Assembly: GCA_023425615.1 (NCBI GenBank)
Contig: JAFACJ010000536.1
Location: 1-6,352, forward strand
Reading direction: 5' to 3'
Source: Actinomycetes bacterium
Lineage (GTDB): Bacteria > Actinomycetota > Actinomycetes > Streptosporangiales > Streptosporangiaceae
DNA: 6,352 nucleotides
Shown here: piece by piece, positions 4,407-6,352 of the stretch
Layout: each line of letters starts with the position of its first letter
How positions within the stretch are numbered: position 1 is the stretch's first letter
Position numbers and translations under genes: made by a program
The notes under the pieces: model-generated
Seen by the model: the letters and a program-made list of their open reading frames with translations, nothing else
Told to the model about the DNA's origin: nothing
Database searches by the model: none

Positions 4407-5186
4407 GTGGCCGAACCCGTGATCGACAAGAGCGTTCCGCACTCCGCGCGGATCTGGAACTACTGGCTGGGCGGCGAGGACAACTACGAGATCGACCGCG
4501 AGGCCGGAGACGCCTATCTCGCGGTATACCCCGGCATCGTGGACATCGCCAGGGCGGGCCGCGCCTTCCTGACCAGGGCGGTGCGCCACCTGGTCGCCGA
4601 GGAGGGCGTCGACCAGTTCCTCGACGTCGGGGCCGGCCTCCCCACCTTCGACAACACCCACCAGCTCGCCCAGCGGCTCGACCCGGGCGCGCGGATCGTC
4701 TACGTCGACAACGACCCCCTCATCCTCACCCACGCCCGCGCCCTGCTGACCAGCACCCCCGAGGGCGCCACCGACTACCTCGACGCCGACATGCGCGACA
4801 CCGCCGCCGTCCTGGAGCGGGCCGGGGCGACCCTGGACCTCGACCGGCCCGTCGGCCTGATGTTCATGGGCGTCCTCGGCAACCTGACGGACGAGGAGGC
4901 GCTCGCGGTGGTGCGGGGCCTGCTGGCCGGACTGCCGCCCGGGAGCTTCATGGCCCTGTACGACAGCCACGACGAGAGCGCCGCCCTCAACGAGGCGCAG
5001 CAGGGCTACGACGACACCGGGGCCGTCCCCTACCGGCTGCGCAGCCGCGCCCAGATCGAGGAGTTCTTCGCCGGCCTGGACCTCGTCGAGCCCGGCATCG
5101 TCCCCTCCGGCGAGTGGCGCCGCGACCCCGGCACCGCGCCGGGACCCGACCTGCCCACCCTCAGCGGCATCGGCCGCAAGCCCTGA
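4407..5186 (+). CDS. SAM-dependent methyltransferase, DUF574 / Methyltransf_19 family
   Basis: This encodes a 259-residue class I methyltransferase of the DUF574 (Methyltransf_19) family, which is greatly expanded in actinomycetes; members' substrates are mostly unknown. The N-terminal family signature is SARIWNYWLGGEDNYEIDREAG (13-34). The SAM-binding loop is FLDVGAGLPT (71-80), the acidic residue after strand 2 is in YVDNDPLILTHARALL (99-114), and YLDADMRD (124-131) is the third motif. LMFMGVLGNLTDEEA (151-165) is the fourth strand, and the chain ends in the typical GIGRKP. The protein is cytoplasmic and of normal length (about 260-275 in the family). The GTG start at 4407 is supported by GAGGGA at 4395-4400 with a 6-nt spacer. 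It is separated from pspAB by 86 AT-rich nt that could hold its own promoter (TTGAGG at 4325-4330 is a weak -35 candidate), so it need not belong to the PSP-type operon. Methyl acceptor unknown. Confidence 0.93.
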   Translation: MAEPVIDKSVPHSARIWNYWLGGEDNYEIDREAGDAYLAVYPGIVDIARAGRAFLTRAVRHLVAEEGVDQFLDVGAGLPTFDNTHQLAQRLDPGARIVYVDNDPLILTHARALLTSTPEGATDYLDADMRDTAAVLERAGATLDLDRPVGLMFMGVLGNLTDEEALAVVRGLLAGLPPGSFMALYDSHDESAALNEAQQGYDDTGAVPYRLRSRAQIEEFFAGLDLVEPGIVPSGEWRRDPGTAPGPDLPTLSGIGRKP

Positions 5187-5193
5187 CGCCCCC

Positions 5194-5222
5194 TCCGGCC
5201 CCCTCACATCGCGGGGGCCGGA
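5194..5222. terminator. Bidirectional GC hairpin between convergent genes
   Basis: The arms TCCGGCCCCC (5194-5203) and GGGGGCCGGA (5213-5222) pair over 10 bp around a 9-nt loop. The hairpin fills the 36-nt space between the methyltransferase stop (5184-5186) and the stop of the secreted propeller gene (5223-5225), so it can terminate both transcripts. No U tract is present on either side, as is usual for high-GC actinomycetes. Confidence 0.8.
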
Positions 5223-6281
5223 TCAGCTCCCGTACTTCATGACCAGCGCGTCGATGTCCGTCTTGCCGTCATCGTGGCCGCCCACCGCCCACAGGGACGC
5301 CTTGGTGTCGGGGATGCGCACCAGGTGCTGGACCGCCAAGGGGTGCTTGCTCTCGGGGAGCCCCTTGATGGCGGACCGCGTCCAGCGCCCCTTCTTGAAC
5401 CGGTAGATGCCCGAGTTCGCGGACGGGTGGACGGGCCACGAGGAGGCCCACAGGCCGCCCGAGCCGTCGGGTACCAGTTCCTTCACCGCGACGCCCGGCG
5501 CCTTCTCCTTCTTCCAGAGCTTGCCGTTCCAGCGCAGCAGCACCGGCGATCCCGAGACGATCCCCGACGCCCAGACCCTGCCGGCCGAGCAGGCCACCCC
5601 GTACACGGTGCCCTCGCTTCCCGGGACCCGGGTCTTCTTCCACTTGCTGCCGTCCCATATGGAGACGCGCGGTTTGCCGGAGTTCATGTCGCCGCCCGCG
5701 GCCCACACCTTCTTGCGGTTCCCGATCGCGGAGAACGCGGTGAAACCCAGGTTGTAGGTGCGCCACTTCGCGCCGTCGTAGTGCCCCGCCCGCCCCTTCA
5801 GCGTGAAGTACCAGACGTCCTTGGCGCCGCGGACCAGCAGGCGCTCGACGGAGTCCCCGGCGGGGAGCAGCTTCGTCATCCAGCTCTTGCCGTCCCACCG
5901 CGCCAGGTAGGCCTGCGTCATCTGCGCGTTCTCACCCGACACCCACAGGTTCGTACCGGACGACGCGCCGAGGTCGCTGACCGTCGAGGAGGCGACGTCC
6001 GCCGGGAGTTCCTGCCGCTGCCACCGGGCGCCGTCCCAGCGCAGCAGGATCACCCCGCCCGCCCCCATGCCGTGTCCCAGCGCCGCCCAGGCCAGCCGTG
6101 GCGACACCGCGGTGACACCGTCGAAGTTGGCGAGCCCGCCGTCGAGCGTCAGCTTGACGTTCTCGGTGACCCGCCAGCGGGGGGTGGCGCCGGCGGCGCC
6201 ACCCGACAGCACAGCGACCGCGACCAGCACCCCGGCGGCCGATGCCGCCCTGCCCGCCGTCCTCGCCGCGCTCGTCGACAT
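5223..6281 (-). CDS. Secreted seven-bladed beta-propeller-like protein
   Basis: This 352-residue exported protein has a signal peptide at residues 1-32 (R7/R11, a hydrophobic Val/Ala/Leu core, likely cleavage after AAGA). The mature chain is made of repeats of about 36-52 residues. A Trp strand motif recurs seven times: AWAALG (64), LWVSGE (112), VWYFTL (156), VWAAGG (192), VWASGI (236), LWASSW (278) and LWAVGG (330). Six are followed by a W-D-G-x-x-W motif: RWDGARWQRQELP (81), RWDGKSWMTKLLP (128), HYDGAKWRTYNL (167), IWDGSKWKKTRVP (208), RWNGKLWKKEKAP (250) and RFKKGRWTRSAI (294). The seventh is cut short at VMKYGS. This is the pattern of a beta-propeller, with the fold inferred from repeats only. 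The single cysteine (C231) is not in a lipobox, so it is released or wall-associated. The ATG follows an excellent GAGGAGG site. It converges on the methyltransferase gene. No enzymatic residues are recognised; a binding or surface role is possible. Confidence 0.88.
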   Translation of the reverse strand: MSTSAARTAGRAASAAGVLVAVAVLSGGAAGATPRWRVTENVKLTLDGGLANFDGVTAVSPRLAWAALGHGMGAGGVILLRWDGARWQRQELPADVASSTVSDLGASSGTNLWVSGENAQMTQAYLARWDGKSWMTKLLPAGDSVERLLVRGAKDVWYFTLKGRAGHYDGAKWRTYNLGFTAFSAIGNRKKVWAAGGDMNSGKPRVSIWDGSKWKKTRVPGSEGTVYGVACSAGRVWASGIVSGSPVLLRWNGKLWKKEKAPGVAVKELVPDGSGGLWASSWPVHPSANSGIYRFKKGRWTRSAIKGLPESKHPLAVQHLVRIPDTKASLWAVGGHDDGKTDIDALVMKYGS

Positions 6282-6352
6282 GGGCCCTCCTCTGTGTCAC
6301 CCGACCCAAAGCACAAAGGCCCATCCTGCATCCCCGGGGGCTCCCGCAACTA

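Noticed and set aside
4383..5207. 274-codon minus-strand frame opposite the methyltransferase
   Set aside because: It has a Gly/Val/Glu-rich product, no ribosome site, and is antisense to a clear family member.

Overview
The window looks like chromosomal DNA from a high-GC actinomycete. Third codon positions are almost all G or C, start codons follow strong GGAGG-type ribosome sites, and several families typical of Streptomyces, Streptosporangiales and Thermomonosporaceae are present: a DUF574-type methyltransferase, PspAA/PspAB, and a small GPGGVSIF membrane protein. The genus cannot be fixed from the sequence alone. I see no insertion sequence, phage gene, tRNA, rRNA or CRISPR array.

Left part, minus strand. 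The window opens inside an OmpR-type response regulator whose C-terminal half lies off the left edge. Upstream of it is an imperfect tandem repeat (two units of 65 and 66 nt plus a stub) in which each unit can fold into nested hairpins. Then comes a gene for a small secreted protein with two cysteines. A strong GC hairpin (1211-1245) separates this from a probable three-gene minus-strand unit: a 49-residue membrane protein, an SRPBCC-fold protein and a 62-residue arginine-rich protein. The unit appears to start from a SigB/SigF-like stress promoter placed so close to the first ATG that the transcript would be nearly leaderless.

Centre, plus strand. After a 368-nt divergent intergenic region lies a tight operon pspAA-htpX-pspAB: two PspA-associated accessory proteins flanking an HtpX-type membrane zinc protease. 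This is the envelope-stress (phage-shock-protein) partner set, but no PspA gene is next to it. The divergent arrangement with the putative stress-promoter unit makes this a plausible envelope or general stress island.

Right part. After a short AT-rich gap comes a SAM-dependent methyltransferase of the DUF574 / Methyltransf_19 family on the plus strand. It converges on a secreted protein on the minus strand that reads as a seven-bladed beta-propeller. A 10-bp GC hairpin between the two stop codons probably ends both transcripts. The last 71 nt hold only the start region and strong ribosome site of the propeller gene.
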